From Owenia fusiformis (taxonomy: Eukaryota > Annelida > Polychaeta > Sabellida > Oweniidae): a stretch of 56,512 bases of DNA. The DNA is taken from NCBI GenBank assembly GCA_903813345.2, contig CAIIXF020000724.1, positions 1-56,512 on the forward strand. The letters run 5' to 3'. The translations under genes and the position numbers were made by a program. Below are positions 1 to 11,236 of this stretch, piece after piece. Each line of letters opens with the position of its first letter. Position 1 is the stretch's first letter. The notes below the pieces were generated by a model. It was not told the DNA's origin, made no database searches, and saw nothing but the letters and a program-made list of their open reading frames with translations.

Positions 1-1093
1 CTGATTATGATAAACGTTTTACGAGCACTGTTCGGATTTTTTCTGAGTGAATCGGCCCACATAATCGACCAGAGTGAAAAAAGGTTGTTCTTTCACATTT
101 TGTTTGGTTATTATTTTCCCTACCGTCTGAGAGTATGGATTATTTTTATGAGAATATGTATTTGTTACTTACACATTTTAGAACGGGCGAAGATTCAGCA
201 AACAACCATTCATTATGTATTTTTAAAAAAGATCAAATTTGTACGGTGACGCACCAGCTGTACGGTGACGCTATGCTTTGATGAACTAAATGAGACTAAG
301 ATTGTATGAAATGGAAACTCAGGAGTATGATCATTTGTTCATATATAGTGCATGGGCGCTACAGTTCAACGATATCTTCCACAGCTAATGGAAGGTTACT
401 GGAAATGTATGATACGGTAAAGATCATGAAACCAAAAACTCTCTTCTTGCTATGTTATTGATGTTTTAAAACAAGGGATGTCACAAGTAAATCTCATCTT
501 GCACGTGTGACTTTTTAGGATGAAAGATGCAATATCTTGCATGGGGTAGAGATGGCTGTACGTGTAGGCTATCTTTGTTAGTCATATGAGAAAAGCCTGG
601 TTTTGTTCAAATGATACCAAAGCATTACGTCAACTTTCAAATAGTTAATTCCATGAAAACTAAAAATATCGAAATTAATACTTCCTGTCCGCCATCTTAA
701 ATGCGAAGGTGACGGCTGTAACCTTCGCTTGATACTTACCGGTGATAATGTACATGTTGATCTGACGCTTCTATACCTCTTGTTCGAACAGTAAGCTTAG
801 AGCACTTCATAAAATCTAAAGAAGCGTCACCGTACAGCTGGTGCGTCACCGTACAGTTCTGATCTTTTTAAAATAAATACACTGAATGATTATTTGCCGA
901 ATATTCATCTGTTCTAAAATGTGTAGATAACAAATACATATTCTCATAAAAATAATCCATACTCTCAGACGACAGGGAAAATAATAACCAAACGAAAAGT
1001 GAAAAAACACCATTTTTCTCTCGAGTCGATTATGTGGGCCGATCCAGTCAGAAAAAATCCGAGCAGTGCTCGAAAAACTTTTATCATAATTAG
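1..1093. repeat. Large foldback (inverted-repeat) element, left end off-window
   Basis: Positions 1-272 are an imperfect reverse complement of 823-1093; for example the AT-rich stretch near 116-165 matches 925-975, and the GTGGGCCGAT region near 1034 matches the complement near 51-60. The centre (about 273-822) is unique except for 486-557, which matches an arm of the foldback element at 3460-3900. The left arm begins before the window, so the outer boundary is unknown. No coding potential is seen; the short ORFs here lie in the arms. The structure is typical of a non-autonomous foldback or MITE-type element. Confidence 0.75.
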
Positions 1094-1270
1094 AAAGTTA
1101 AAACCATTCCTAAGAGAATGCTGTTCGTTTCATTACAACCGAAATCGTATTTATTTTCATGTAATTAATCTTTTTAAAACCCTCATTATAGTTTTTGATT
1201 CAACTCAGTTAATTTTCGTCACCGTACAGAAAACTGTACTACTGTATTTTTTGACGCTGTACGGTGACGC
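241..1270. repeat. Six copies of a GCGTCACCGTACAG motif
   Basis: The 13-14 nt word occurs in plus orientation at 824-837, 843-856 and 1217-1229, and in minus orientation at 241-252, 258-271 and 1257-1270. The copies at 241/258 and 824/843 form matching doublets in the two arms of the foldback element. The pair at 1217 and 1257 forms a separate small inverted repeat of about 54 bp. These look like element termini or protein-binding sites in the element ends; which one cannot be told from sequence. Confidence 0.7.
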
Positions 1271-1318
1271 CTGCTTACGCGATGGTAAGGCGTGAGTAAT
1301 GGCGTAATAATAATGTTG

Positions 1319-2390
1319 TATCAGAAACAAGTCAAATTCTTTACTTCAGAGAATATTTTTAATTTATTGAGACTTTCGACTAATATCCCTTAGTCTTTTT
1401 CAAAATATAACAGCATGTATACATTTATGTGACGTCATAAACAGACAATGGAAAATTTAATTATGTAACAAATGACCTAGTAACCTAAAAAATCACAACA
1501 ACAAAAAACATAGATACGAAAAAACAAATGACCTAATAATAACCTTAAGATAAATATATCATCGTTATGGTAACAATTAAACTCAAATATTACTATTGCA
1601 TACTTTGCTATACCATTCTTAATTTACAATATTTTATGATACAAATTGTCCAACTGATACCCATTATCTCTGTTCATTTTAGGTTGCATTGTTTTAATAT
1701 GAATTGCTTCCTTAACCCTGCGTTTAAGATCATGACTCTCATTATCAATGATTTTTACATTGTTCCAGTTTATATTATGATCATATTCCATGGAATGTTC
1801 AATAACCGCAGAAGCAATACCTCCAGTCGACAGTAATGTGGGTCTACGATGTTCTCTGATTCTAGTAACTAGTTCCCGCTTTGTTTCACCTACATAAGTG
1901 GCAATACAGTCTTTACAATCAATTTTGTAAATTACACCGGACTTCTTTTGATCATTAGTTTTGTCCTTTAAATGCACCAACTGTTTCTTGATAGTATTCT
2001 GCGATGAGAAACATACTCGGACACGATGCCTTTTAAAAATACGCCGTAACTGGTTGGAAATACTAGGGATATACGGAAGAACTGCAGTACACCTTATATC
2101 GTCATCATTTCTTGTTCTGTTTACATTATTTGTCGCATGTCTTTCACCTTCTTTAATCAGCCATTCCGGGTACCCACACTCCTTTAATGATCGGCAAACC
2201 AGTTCCTTTTCTTTCTTTAGATCTTCCTCTTTAGTTACCAATGTTTCTGCCCTCCTAAAGAGGGATTTGACAACTCCTCTTTTAGTATCAAGAGAATGAT
2301 TTGATTGGAAATGCAAATACTGATTTGTGTGCGTTGGTTTGCGGTAAACACTAAATGACAAAGATCCGTCTTGTTCAATCTGGGACATCG
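1319..2390 (-). mobile_element. 5'-truncated Penelope-like element, left copy (minus strand)
   Basis: This copy is the mirror image of the one at 2409-3428. It keeps the end of the reverse-transcriptase region (motif VYRKPTHT), the GIY-YIG endonuclease and the 3' non-coding end. On the minus strand the 3' end contains a short hairpin-like AGACTAAGGG...GTCGAAAGTC region before an AATAAA-type signal (about 1347-1410), a layout usual for Penelope-like 3' ends. It extends about 50 bp further 5' than its partner, to near 2390. Most of the reverse transcriptase is missing, so it is a dead copy. Confidence 0.85.
1624..2388 (-). pseudogene. Penelope-like polyprotein C-terminus (end of RT plus GIY-YIG endonuclease), left copy
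   Basis: The open frame reads from the 70-bp spacer into Penelope sequence and stops at 1624-1626. The recognisable order is: end of the reverse transcriptase (SLSFSVYRKPTHTNQYLHF), a linker with charged residues, then the GIY-YIG nuclease with GVIYKI, a CKDC pair, ATYVGETKR and an R-I-R-E-H motif. In intact elements this nuclease nicks target DNA for target-primed reverse transcription. The catalytic RT motifs upstream are absent, so the product could not be active. The apparent start codon lies in the spacer and is accidental. It differs from the right copy at only a few bases, including an Asp for Tyr and an Ile for Leu. Confidence 0.85.
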
Positions 2391-2408
2391 TACAACATCG
2401 TACATCGT
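2339..2408. other. Spacer at the centre of the Penelope palindrome
   Basis: Seventy bases separate the two 1,020-bp arms. The left part (to about 2390) is Penelope sequence present only in the left copy. The right part is a short run of ATCGTAC-like repeats. An asymmetric centre suggests that two differently truncated copies became joined, rather than simple snap-back of one DNA end. Confidence 0.7.
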
Positions 2409-3123
2409 ACCAACGCACACAAATCAGTATTTGCATTTCCAATCAAATCATTCTCTTGATACTAAAAGAGGAGTTGTCAAATCCCTCTTTAGGAGGGCAG
2501 AAACATTGGTAACTAAAGAGGAAGATCTAAAGAAAGAAAAGGAACTGGTTTGCCGATCATTAAAGGAGTGTGGGTACCCGGAATGGCTGATTAAAGAAGG
2601 TGAAAGACATGCGACAAATAATGTAAACAGAACAAGAAATTATGACGATATAAGGTGTACTGCAGTTCTTCCGTATATCCCTAGTATTTCCAACCAGTTA
2701 CGGCGTATTTTTAAAAGGCATCGTGTCCGAGTATGTTTCTCATCGCAGAATACTATCAAGAAACAGTTGGTGCATTTAAAGGACAAAACTAATGATCAAA
2801 AGAAGTCCGGTGTAATTTACAAAATTGATTGTAAAGACTGTATTGCCACTTATGTAGGTGAAACAAAGCGGGAACTAGTTACTAGAATCAGAGAACATCG
2901 TAGACCCACATTACTGTCGACTGGAGGTCTTGCTTCTGCGGTTATTGAACATTCCATGGAATATGATCATAATATAAACTGGAACAATGTAAAAATCATT
3001 GATAATGAGAGTCATGATCTTAAACGTAGGGTTAAGGAAGCAATTCATATTAAAACAATGCAACCTAAAATGAACAGAGATAATGGGTATCAGTTGGACA
3101 ATTTGTATCATAAAATATTGTAA
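2409..3123 (+). pseudogene. Penelope-like GIY-YIG endonuclease fragment, right copy
   Basis: The frame is open from 2371, but element sequence begins at about 2409, so any upstream start codon is accidental. It encodes the tail of the RT region and a full-looking GIY-YIG endonuclease: GVIYKI at about 2809, the CKDC pair, ATYVGETKR, then R-I-R-E-H, followed by a helical region up to the stop TAA at 3121. The family function is DNA nicking during retrotransposition. With no RT domain, this copy is a non-functional remnant despite an intact frame. The frame is uninterrupted, consistent with recent insertion. Confidence 0.85.
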
Positions 3124-3428
3124 ATTAAGAATGGTATAGCAAAGTATGCAATAGTAATATTTGAGTTTAATTGTTACCATAACGATGATATATTTATCTT
3201 AAGGTTATTATTAGGTCATTTGTTTTTTCGTATCTATGTTTTTTGTTGTTGTGATTTTTTAGGTTACTAGGTCATTTGTTACATAATTAAATTTTCCATT
3301 GTCTGTTTATGACGTCACATAAATGTATACATGCTGTTATATTTTGAAAAAGACTAAGGGATATTAGTCGAAAGTCTCAATAAATTAAAAATATTCTCTG
3401 AAGTAAAGAATTTGACTTGTTTCTGATA
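2409..3428 (+). mobile_element. 5'-truncated Penelope-like element, right copy (plus strand)
   Basis: This is the plus-strand partner of the minus copy at 1319-2338; the arms are equal in length (1,020 bp) and nearly identical. The sequence enters just inside the THTNQYLHF end of the RT region, runs through the GIY-YIG domain to a stop at 3121-3123, and continues through about 300 bp of 3' non-coding sequence. That region contains a GACTAAGGG...GTCGAAAGTC hairpin followed by CAATAAATT (3347-3385). Near-identity of the arms shows that the pair arose recently. Confidence 0.87.
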
Positions 3429-3459
3429 TATTAACCAGAGAGATGAACTTACATAGAAC

Positions 3460-3900
3460 AATAATGTTGTAGAAAATACATGGCTACGCTTAGCAACAAA
3501 GCCCGATTTTTATAACGTCACAACTTATTTTGTAGAATGAGCATGGATACTCATAACAACGGTACGTTGTCATGTCGATGAGTGATGTCATAATTAAATC
3601 TTATCTTGCACGTGTGACTTTTTAGGATGAAAGATGGCAATATTTTGCATGGGGTAAAGATGGCTGTATCTTTGTTTGTCACGAAAACCCCATGCAAGAG
3701 ATTGCCATCTTTTATCCTAAAAAGTCACACGTGCAAGATGAGATTTACTTGTGACATCACTGGTTTATAAACATGCAACAAAATGGCAACGGGTACACCG
3801 TTGCTATGCGTATTCATGCTCATTCTACAAAACTAAGCTGTGACGTCATAACAATGTAGCTTTGTTGCCACGCGTATCCATGTATTTTCTACAATATTGG
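3460..3900. mobile_element. Foldback MITE-like element
   Basis: The left arm (about 3460-3660) is an imperfect reverse complement of the right arm (about 3690-3900), with a loop of about 30 bp. The best-matched inner part is the CTTGCACGTGTGACTTTTTA stretch (3606-3625) and its complement near 3719-3738. The outer ends share TGTAGAAAATACATGG. There is no ORF. A fragment of the same arm lies at 486-557, so this is a multicopy family. Confidence 0.75.
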
Positions 3901-3945
3901 TATGACGCCATAACAATTGAAAAATGAAGTTCTTTCTTATACTCG

Positions 3946-4062
3946 TACCTGTGCAAGATCGTCCATTCTTGTCTCGCTTGGATAATGTTTCTTTATCACG
4001 TCTGCGACTCGCTAAAGAAAAATCATCGAAGCTCATCAAGAATGGACGATCTTGCACAGGTA
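3946..4062. repeat. Perfect 26-bp inverted repeat with 65-bp loop
   Basis: Positions 3946-3971 are an exact reverse complement of 4037-4062, and the complementarity continues imperfectly outwards. The loop also contains self-complementary TTTCTTTA / TAAAGAAA segments. It could be a small MITE or a transcribed hairpin. No coding function is apparent; the overlapping small ORFs on both strands are products of the palindrome. Confidence 0.8.
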
Positions 4063-4178
4063 CTCATATAAGAATCTCTATATCTTCAAGCTCCATGAAA
4101 CACAAAACATTGAGACTACTTTGCGATCCTATGTTTTGACATTTTTATTTCAGTGACAGGCCTGGGTAATAATAATAA

Positions 4179-6526
4179 CTAGACATGTAAATTGAACAAG
4201 TTCAATTTAAGACTCCAGATTTCAAACTTTGTTTAAGCTGAGTCATCCAGAACTTGTAAGCTGAGTCATTCAGAATAAGCTGAGTCAGCTAGAATATAGA
4301 CATTTAGACAACTTTTAAGAAGGCTATCTTCGACTCTATTAGCTTAACATGGGGGTATCATCATATCGACTTTTCGAGACTTCAAACCGCTATAACTATC
4401 TAACCAGAAGTCAGATCGAAATTTGGTTTAAAGATTCTGATTCCTGAGAAAATTCTACCCTTAATTCATAACTCATACGTTAAATTTGGAGAATTTTTTA
4501 TTTTGACCTACATTTCGGACACCATATCTCAAAAGTGGGTCTAAAAACTTTCTGACGGCAGAAGGCTAACACTATAAGCACACTCTTTGCTACCTGTATA
4601 CACAATTTTGAAGCAAATCCTTAAAGTGTAATGTCAGAATCGCAAAAATAAGGAAAAACTATGAATTTGACCTAGATTTTGACCAAGGCATTTTTGCGTC
4701 CAAATTTTAAAGCTAGATAGTCTTCGAGGTCCCCTCCTTTTATAGGCTTTCAGAATATTAAGCTGTACTCAGTCTATATCTGGTATTTTACACTTCAAAA
4801 AATCCTTTTTCTCATTGACATAACATGGGGCACCAAATTTAGCGATTTTTGAGCATTCAAAACGCCATAACTTTCGAACCGGAAGTCGGATCGAAATTTG
4901 GTTTGCAGATTCGGATACCTGACAAAATTCTACCCCTAATTCATAACTCATACGTTAAATTTGGAAATTTTTTATTTTGACCTACTTTTTGGACACGCCA
5001 TTACTTCCGAACCGGAAGTCGGATCGAAATTTGGTTTGCAGATTCGGATTCCTGAGAAAATTCTACCCTTAATTCATAACTCATACGTTGGATCTGGAGA
5101 ACTTTTTCTTTTGACCTACTTTTCGGACACCATTTCTCAAAAGTGGGTCAAAATACTTTCTGACGGCAAAAGGCTAACACTATAAGCACACTCTTTGCTA
5201 CCTGTATACAAAATTTGGAAGTAAGTTATTCAAGTGTAGTGTCAGAATCGTAAAAATAAGGAAACACTATGAATTTGACCTAGATTTTGACCTAGGCATT
5301 TTGGTGTCCAAATTTTGAAACTATGTAGCTTTTGAGGTCCCCTTCTTTTATAAGCATTCATTATGTTAAGCTGTACTCAGTCTATATCCTGTATTTTACA
5401 CTTCGAAAAAGTCTTTTTTCCCATTGACTTAACATAGGCACCAAATTTAGCGATTTTTGAGCTTTCAAAACGCCATAACTTCCGAACCGGAAGTCTGATC
5501 CAAATTTGGTTTGCAGATTTGGATTCCTGAGAAAATTCTACCCCTAATTCATAACTCATACGTTAAATTTGGAATTTTTTTATTTTGACCTACTTTTTGG
5601 ACACGCCATAACTTCCGAACCGGAAGTCGGATCGAAATTTGGTTTGCAGATTCGGATTCCTGAGAAAATTCTACTTTTAATTCCTAACTCATACGTTGGA
5701 TCTGGAGAACTTTTTATTTTGACCTACTTTTCGGACACCATATCTCAGAAGTGGGTCAAAATATTTTCTGACGGCAAAAGGCTAACACTATTAGCACACT
5801 CTTTGCTACCTGTATACAAAATTTGGAAGTAAGTTATTCAAGTGTAGTGTCAGAATCGTAAAAATAAGGAAACACTATGAATTTGACCTAGATTTTGACC
5901 TAGGCATTTTGGTGTCCAAATTTTGAAACTATGTAGCTTTTGAGGTCCCCTTCTTTTATAAGCATTCATTATGTTAAGCTGTACTCAGTCTTTATCCTGT
6001 ATTTTACACTTCGAAAAAGTCTTTTTTCCCATTGACTTAACATAGGCACCAAATTTAGCGATTTTTGAGCTTTCAAAACGCCATAACTTCCGAACCGGAA
6101 GTCTGATCCAAATTTGGTTTGCAGATTTGGATTCCTGAGAAAATTCTACATCTTTTTCATAGCCCACACATTCGATTTGGAGCATGTTTAGGCGTGACCT
6201 ACATTTCGGACGCCATATCTCAAAATCGGTAAGAGTAATCAAAATTCTGATGTCATATCTTTGATTCGCCTTTTTCTTAGCTACACGATGAAAAAAAGAT
6301 GAAGGAGTTACGAAGAATATTGACGAAGATATGATGAAGAATGTTGAAAATGTAAGATTTGACCTAGTTCTTGACCTTTGACCTAGATAAAAATTTGACC
6401 TAATTTCCCAGAAAGCCGGTTTCAGTCATTAGTTAACCATGTAAGTTGGATTAAGTAAGCTGTTATAGTTGACGAGAAATTTGGCGAGGAGGAAGAAAAA
6501 AGAAAGAAAAATAATAATAATAATAA
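4179..6526. repeat. AT-rich composite repeat unit A
   Basis: The head (4179-4222) reads CTAGACATGT, then a palindrome AAATTGAACAAGTTCAATTT, then GACTCCAGATTT. A short region of GCTGAGTCA words follows, then blocks built from a recurring core (AACGCCATAACTTCCGAACC and a following GGAAGTCGGATCGAAATTTG), a TTTTGACCTAC...GGACACCATATCTCA segment, and TTTGACCTAGATTTTGACCT. The landmark AGCGATTTTT recurs at 4841, 5449 and 6057, exactly 608 bp apart. The tail (about 6355-6526) has TTGACCTTTGACCTAGATAA, a GAGGAGGAAGAA region and (TAA)n. The short ORFs here are frame accidents of the repeats. Confidence 0.85.
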
Positions 6527-8402
6527 CTAGATTTGTGAAATTGAACAAGTTCAATTTAAGACTCCAGATTTATTTTACCTAGATAGATCAGTAAAGAGCT
6601 GAGTAAGTAACTGAGTAATTAGCTGAGTAAGTACCTTAGTAGTAGTTGAGTAAGTAGCTGAGTAAGTAACTGGGTAAAAAGCTGAGTAGGTAGCTGAGTA
6701 AGTAGCTGAGTAAGTACCTGAGTTAGTAGCTGAGTGAGTAGCTAAGTAAGTAATAACTAATTAAGCAATTGAGTAAGTAGTCAAATAAGTAGCTGAGTAG
6801 GTAGGGAGGTAAAGTAGGGTATGTAGGAATTTTTGAAAGTTTATTTGATCAATCTGCATCGTGAATACTGGCAAGTGCGAATTTCAAACTTCAAAATGGC
6901 TTAACTGGGGGTAGGATTGCAATTTTAATTTCAGATCCGGATTCCTTAGGAAATTATGCCCCTAATTCATAACTCATACGTTAAATTTGGAGAACTTTTT
7001 ATTTTGACCTACATTTCGATCACCAGATCTCAAAAGTGGGCCTAAAAACTTCTTGACGGCAAAAAGTTAACATTATAAGCACACTCTTTGTTACATGTAT
7101 ACAAAATTTCGAAGAATATCATTGAAGTGTAGTGTCCGAATTGCAAAAATAAGAAAAAACTAAGAATTTGACCTAGATTTTGAACTAGGTATTTTGGTGT
7201 CCAAATTTTGAAGGAAAGTAGCTTTTGAGGTCCCCTTCTTTTATGGGCTTTCATTATGTTTAGCTGTACTCATTCTATATCTTGTATTTTTACACTTCAA
7301 AAAATTATTCGGTCCCATTGATTTAACATGGGGCACCAAATTTAGCGATTTTTGAGCTTTCAAAACATCATAACTTCTGAACAAGATGTCGAATCGAAAT
7401 TTGGTTTGCAGATTCGGATTCCTGATAAAATTCTACCCCTAATTCATAACTCATACGATAAATTTAGAATTTTTTTATTTTGACCTACTTTTTGGACACG
7501 CCATAACTTCCGAACCGGAAGTCGGATCGAAATATGGTTTGCAGATTCGGATTCCTGACAAAATTCTTCCCCTGATTCATAACTCATAAGTTAAATTTGA
7601 AGATTTTTTTATTTTGACCTACTTTTGGGACACCATATCTCAAAAGTGGGTCAAAATACTTCCTGACGGCAAAAGGCTAACACTATTAGCACACTCTTGG
7701 CTACATGTATACACGATTTCGAAGAATATAATTAAAGTGTAGTGTCAGAATCGCAAAAATAAGGAAAAACTTTGAATTTGACCTAGATTTTGACCTTGGC
7801 ATTTTTGTGTCCAAATTTTTAAGCTAGATGGCTTTTGAGGTCCCCTTCTTTTAAAAGCTTCCATTATATTTAGCTGAACTCAGTCTATATTTTGTATTTT
7901 GCACTTCAAAAAAATCTTTTTTCCCATTGACTTAACATGGGCACCAAATTTAGCGATTTTTGAGCTTTCAAAACGATATAACTTCCGAACCGGAAGTCGG
8001 ATCGAAATTTGGTTTTCAGATTCGGAATCCTGAGAAAATTTCCTACAAGACCAGTAGCGTGGACATTGAATTGGGAGAACTTTTTTTTGGACCTCGTTTT
8101 CGGACACTGATATCTCGAAATCGGTTTGAGATATCAAAAAACTAAATCGACCTAATTTCCCCTACTTTTTTATGAGGAACACAATGAAAAAAACCCGGAT
8201 TGAAAATATTGAAGGACGACCGAGAAAATTGAAAAAAGTGACAAAGTACTGGATTTGACCTAGTTCTTGACCTTTGACCTAGATAAAAATTTGACCTAAT
8301 TTCCCAGAAAGCCAGATACATTCCCTAGTTGATCATGTAAGCAGCTTAAAGTAAGCTCTTCTAGTTGGTGAGAAATCTGGGAAGGAGGAAGAAGAATAAT
8401 AA
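6527..8402. repeat. AT-rich composite repeat unit B
   Basis: This has the same order as unit A: palindromic head at 6527, a GCTGAGTAAGTA minisatellite, core blocks with AGCGATTTTT landmarks at 7344 and 7952 (608 bp apart), a GACCT-rich tail (about 8254-8310), a GGTGAGAAATCTGGGAAGGA region and (TAA)n. No gene is supported. Confidence 0.85.
6597..6820. repeat. GCTGAGTAAGTA minisatellite in unit B
   Basis: A degenerate 12-bp tandem repeat with variants of GCTGAGTAAGTA (for example GCTGAGTAGGTA and ACTGAGTAATTA). It is in the same place in the unit as the related tracts at 8469-8690 and 11297-11500. Confidence 0.85.
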
Positions 8403-11236
8403 CTAGATTTGTGAAATTGAACAAGTTCAATTTAAGACTCCAGATTTATTTGACCTAGATAGATCAGTAAAGAGCTGAGTAAGTAACTGAGTAATTAGCT
8501 GAGTAAGTACCTTAGTAGTAGTTGAGTAAGTAGCTGAGTAAGTAACTGAGTAAAAAGCTGAGTAGGTAGCTGAGTAAGTACCTGAGTTAGTAGCTGAGTA
8601 AGTTGCTAAGGAAGTAATAACTAATTAAGTAATTGAGTAAGTAGTCAAATAAGTAGCTGAGTAGGTAGAGAGGTAAAGTAGGGTATGCAGGAATTTTTGA
8701 AAGTATATTTGATCAATCTGCATCGTGAATACTGGCAAGTGCGAATTTCAACTTCAAAATGACGTAGAATCTAAACCGGGGGTCGGATTGCAATTTTAAT
8801 TTCAGATCCAGATTCCTGAGGAAATTCTACCCCTAATTCATAACTCATACTTTAAAATTGGAGAACTTTTTATTTTGACCTACATTTCGGACACCATATC
8901 TCAAAAGTGGGTCAAAAACTTATTGACGGCAAAATGTTAACATTATTAGCACACTCTTTGCTACAAGTTTACAAAATTTCGGAGAATATCATTGAAGTGT
9001 AGTGTCAGAATCGCAAAATAAAAAAAACTATGAATTTGACCTAGATTTTGAAATAGGTATTTTGGTGTCCAAACTTTGAAGGAAAGTAGCTTTTGAGGTC
9101 CCCTTCTTCTATGGGCTTTCATTATGTTTAGCTGTACTCATTCTATATCTCGTATTTTTATACTTCAAAAAATTATTCGGTCCCATTGATTTAACATTGG
9201 GCACCAAATTTAGCGATTTTTGAGATTTCAAAACGCCATAACTTCAGAACAAGTAGTCGGATCGAAATTTGGTTTGCAGATCTAGATTTCTGAGAAAATT
9301 CTACCCTTAATTCATAACTCATACGTTAAATTTGGAAAACTTTTAACTTTGGCCTACTTTTCGGACACCATATCTCAAAAGTGGGTCAAAATACTTTCTG
9401 ACGGCAAAACGCTAACACTATTAGCCTACTCTTTGCTACCTGTATACAAAATTTTAAAGCAAATCATTTAAATATAGTGTCAGAATCGCAAAAATAAGGG
9501 AAAACTATAAATTTGACCTAGATTTTGACCTAGGCATTTTGGTGTCCAAATTTTGGAGCTAAGTAGCCTTCGAGGGCCCCTTCTTTAATAGGCTTTCATT
9601 ATATTAAGCTGTACTCAGTCTATATCTCGTATTTTACACTTCAAAAAAATCTTTTTTCCCATTGACATAACATGGGGCAGCAAATTTAGCGATTTTTGAG
9701 CTTTCAAAACACCATAACTTCCGAACAGGAGGTCGAATCAAAATTTGATTTGCAGATTCGGATTCCTGATAAAATTCTACCCCTTATTAATAACTCATAC
9801 GTTACATTTGAAGATTTTTTTATTTTGACCTACTTTTGGGACACCATATCTCAAAAGTGGGTCAAAATACTTTTTGACGGCAAAAGGCTAACACTATTAG
9901 CACACTCTTGGCTACATGTATACACAATTTCGAAGAATATAATTAAAGTGTAGTGTCAGAATCGCAAAAATAAGGAAAAGCTTCGAATTTGACCTAGATT
10001 TTGACCTAGGCATTTTGTTGTCCAAATTTTCAAGATTAGAAGGTTTTGAGGTCCCCTTCTTTTATGGGCTTCCATTATGTTTAGCTGTACTTAGTCTATA
10101 TCTCGTATTTTACACTTCAAAAAAATATTTTTTCCCATTGACATAACATGGGGCACCAAATTTAGCGATTTTTGAGCTTTCAAAACGCCATAACTTCCGA
10201 ACCGGAAGTCGGATCGAAATTTGGTTTGCAGATTCGGATTCCTGAGAAAATTCTATCCTTAATTCATAGCTCATACGTTAAATTTGGAAATTTTTTATTT
10301 TGACCTACTTTTTGGACACGCCATAACTTCCAAACCGGAAGTCGGATCGAAATTTGGTTTGCAAATTCGGATTCCTGAGAAAATTCTATATTTAATTCAT
10401 AACTCAAACGTCAAATTTTGAGATTTTTTTATTTTGACCTACTTTTCGGACACCATATCTCAAAAATGGGGCAAAATACTTTCTGACGGCAAAAGGCTAA
10501 CACTATTAGCAGACTCTTAGCTACATGTATACAAAATTTCGAAGAATATAATTAATCTGTTGTGTCAGAATCGCAAAAATAAGGAAAAACTTTGAATTTG
10601 ACCTAGATTTTGACCTAGGTATTTTGGTGTCCAAATTTTGAAGCTAGATGGCTTATGAGGTTCCCTTCTTTTAAAAGCTTTCATTATATTTAGCTGAACT
10701 CAGTCTATATTTCGTATTTTTCACTTCAAAAAAATCTTTTTTCTCATTGACTTAACATGGGCACCAAATTTAGCGATTTTTGAGCTTTCAAAACGCCATA
10801 ACTTCCGAACGGGAAGTCGGATCAAAATTTGGTTTGCAGATTCGGATTCCTGAGAAAATTCTACCCTTATTTCATAGCTCATATGTTAAATTTGGAGAAC
10901 TTTTTGGTTTTGACCTACTTTCAGGACGCCATATCTCAAAATCGCGAAGAGTAATCAAAAAACGGATGGCACACTCTCGATTTGTTTTTTTCTAAGCTAC
11001 ATGTAGAAACTAAGATGAAGTAGTTACGACAAACAACAACGAAGATAATTGACAGAATGTTGGTTTGACCTTGATTTGACCTAGTTCTTGACCCTTGACC
11101 TAGATAAAAATTTGACCTAATTTCCCATCATCCCAGGAACTGCCCCTAGTTGATCATGTAAGCAGCTTAAAGTAAATTCTTTTAGTTGGTGAGAAATCTG
11201 GGAAGGAGGAAGATTCTGAAAGAATAATAATAATAA
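8403..11236. repeat. AT-rich composite repeat unit C
   Basis: The longest unit. Palindromic head at 8403, minisatellite, then core blocks with landmarks at 9212, 9688, 10164 and 10772, giving spacings of 476, 476 and 608 bp. The 608-bp blocks carry an extra 132-bp duplication of the GACCTACTTTTTGGACACGCC-type segment. The tail lies at about 11070-11120 and ends in (TAA)n before the next head. No coding sequence is supported. Confidence 0.83.
8469..8690. repeat. GCTGAGTAAGTA minisatellite in unit C
   Basis: The same 12-bp degenerate tandem repeat as in unit B. The order of variant words is very similar to 6597-6820, so units B and C share this block by duplication. Confidence 0.85.

Noticed and set aside
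2235-2420. Minus-strand ORF across the palindrome centre, and the mirrored 89-codon and 112-codon ORFs in the arms
   Set aside because: They are antisense or alternative-frame readings of the Penelope copies; the arms duplicate them automatically.
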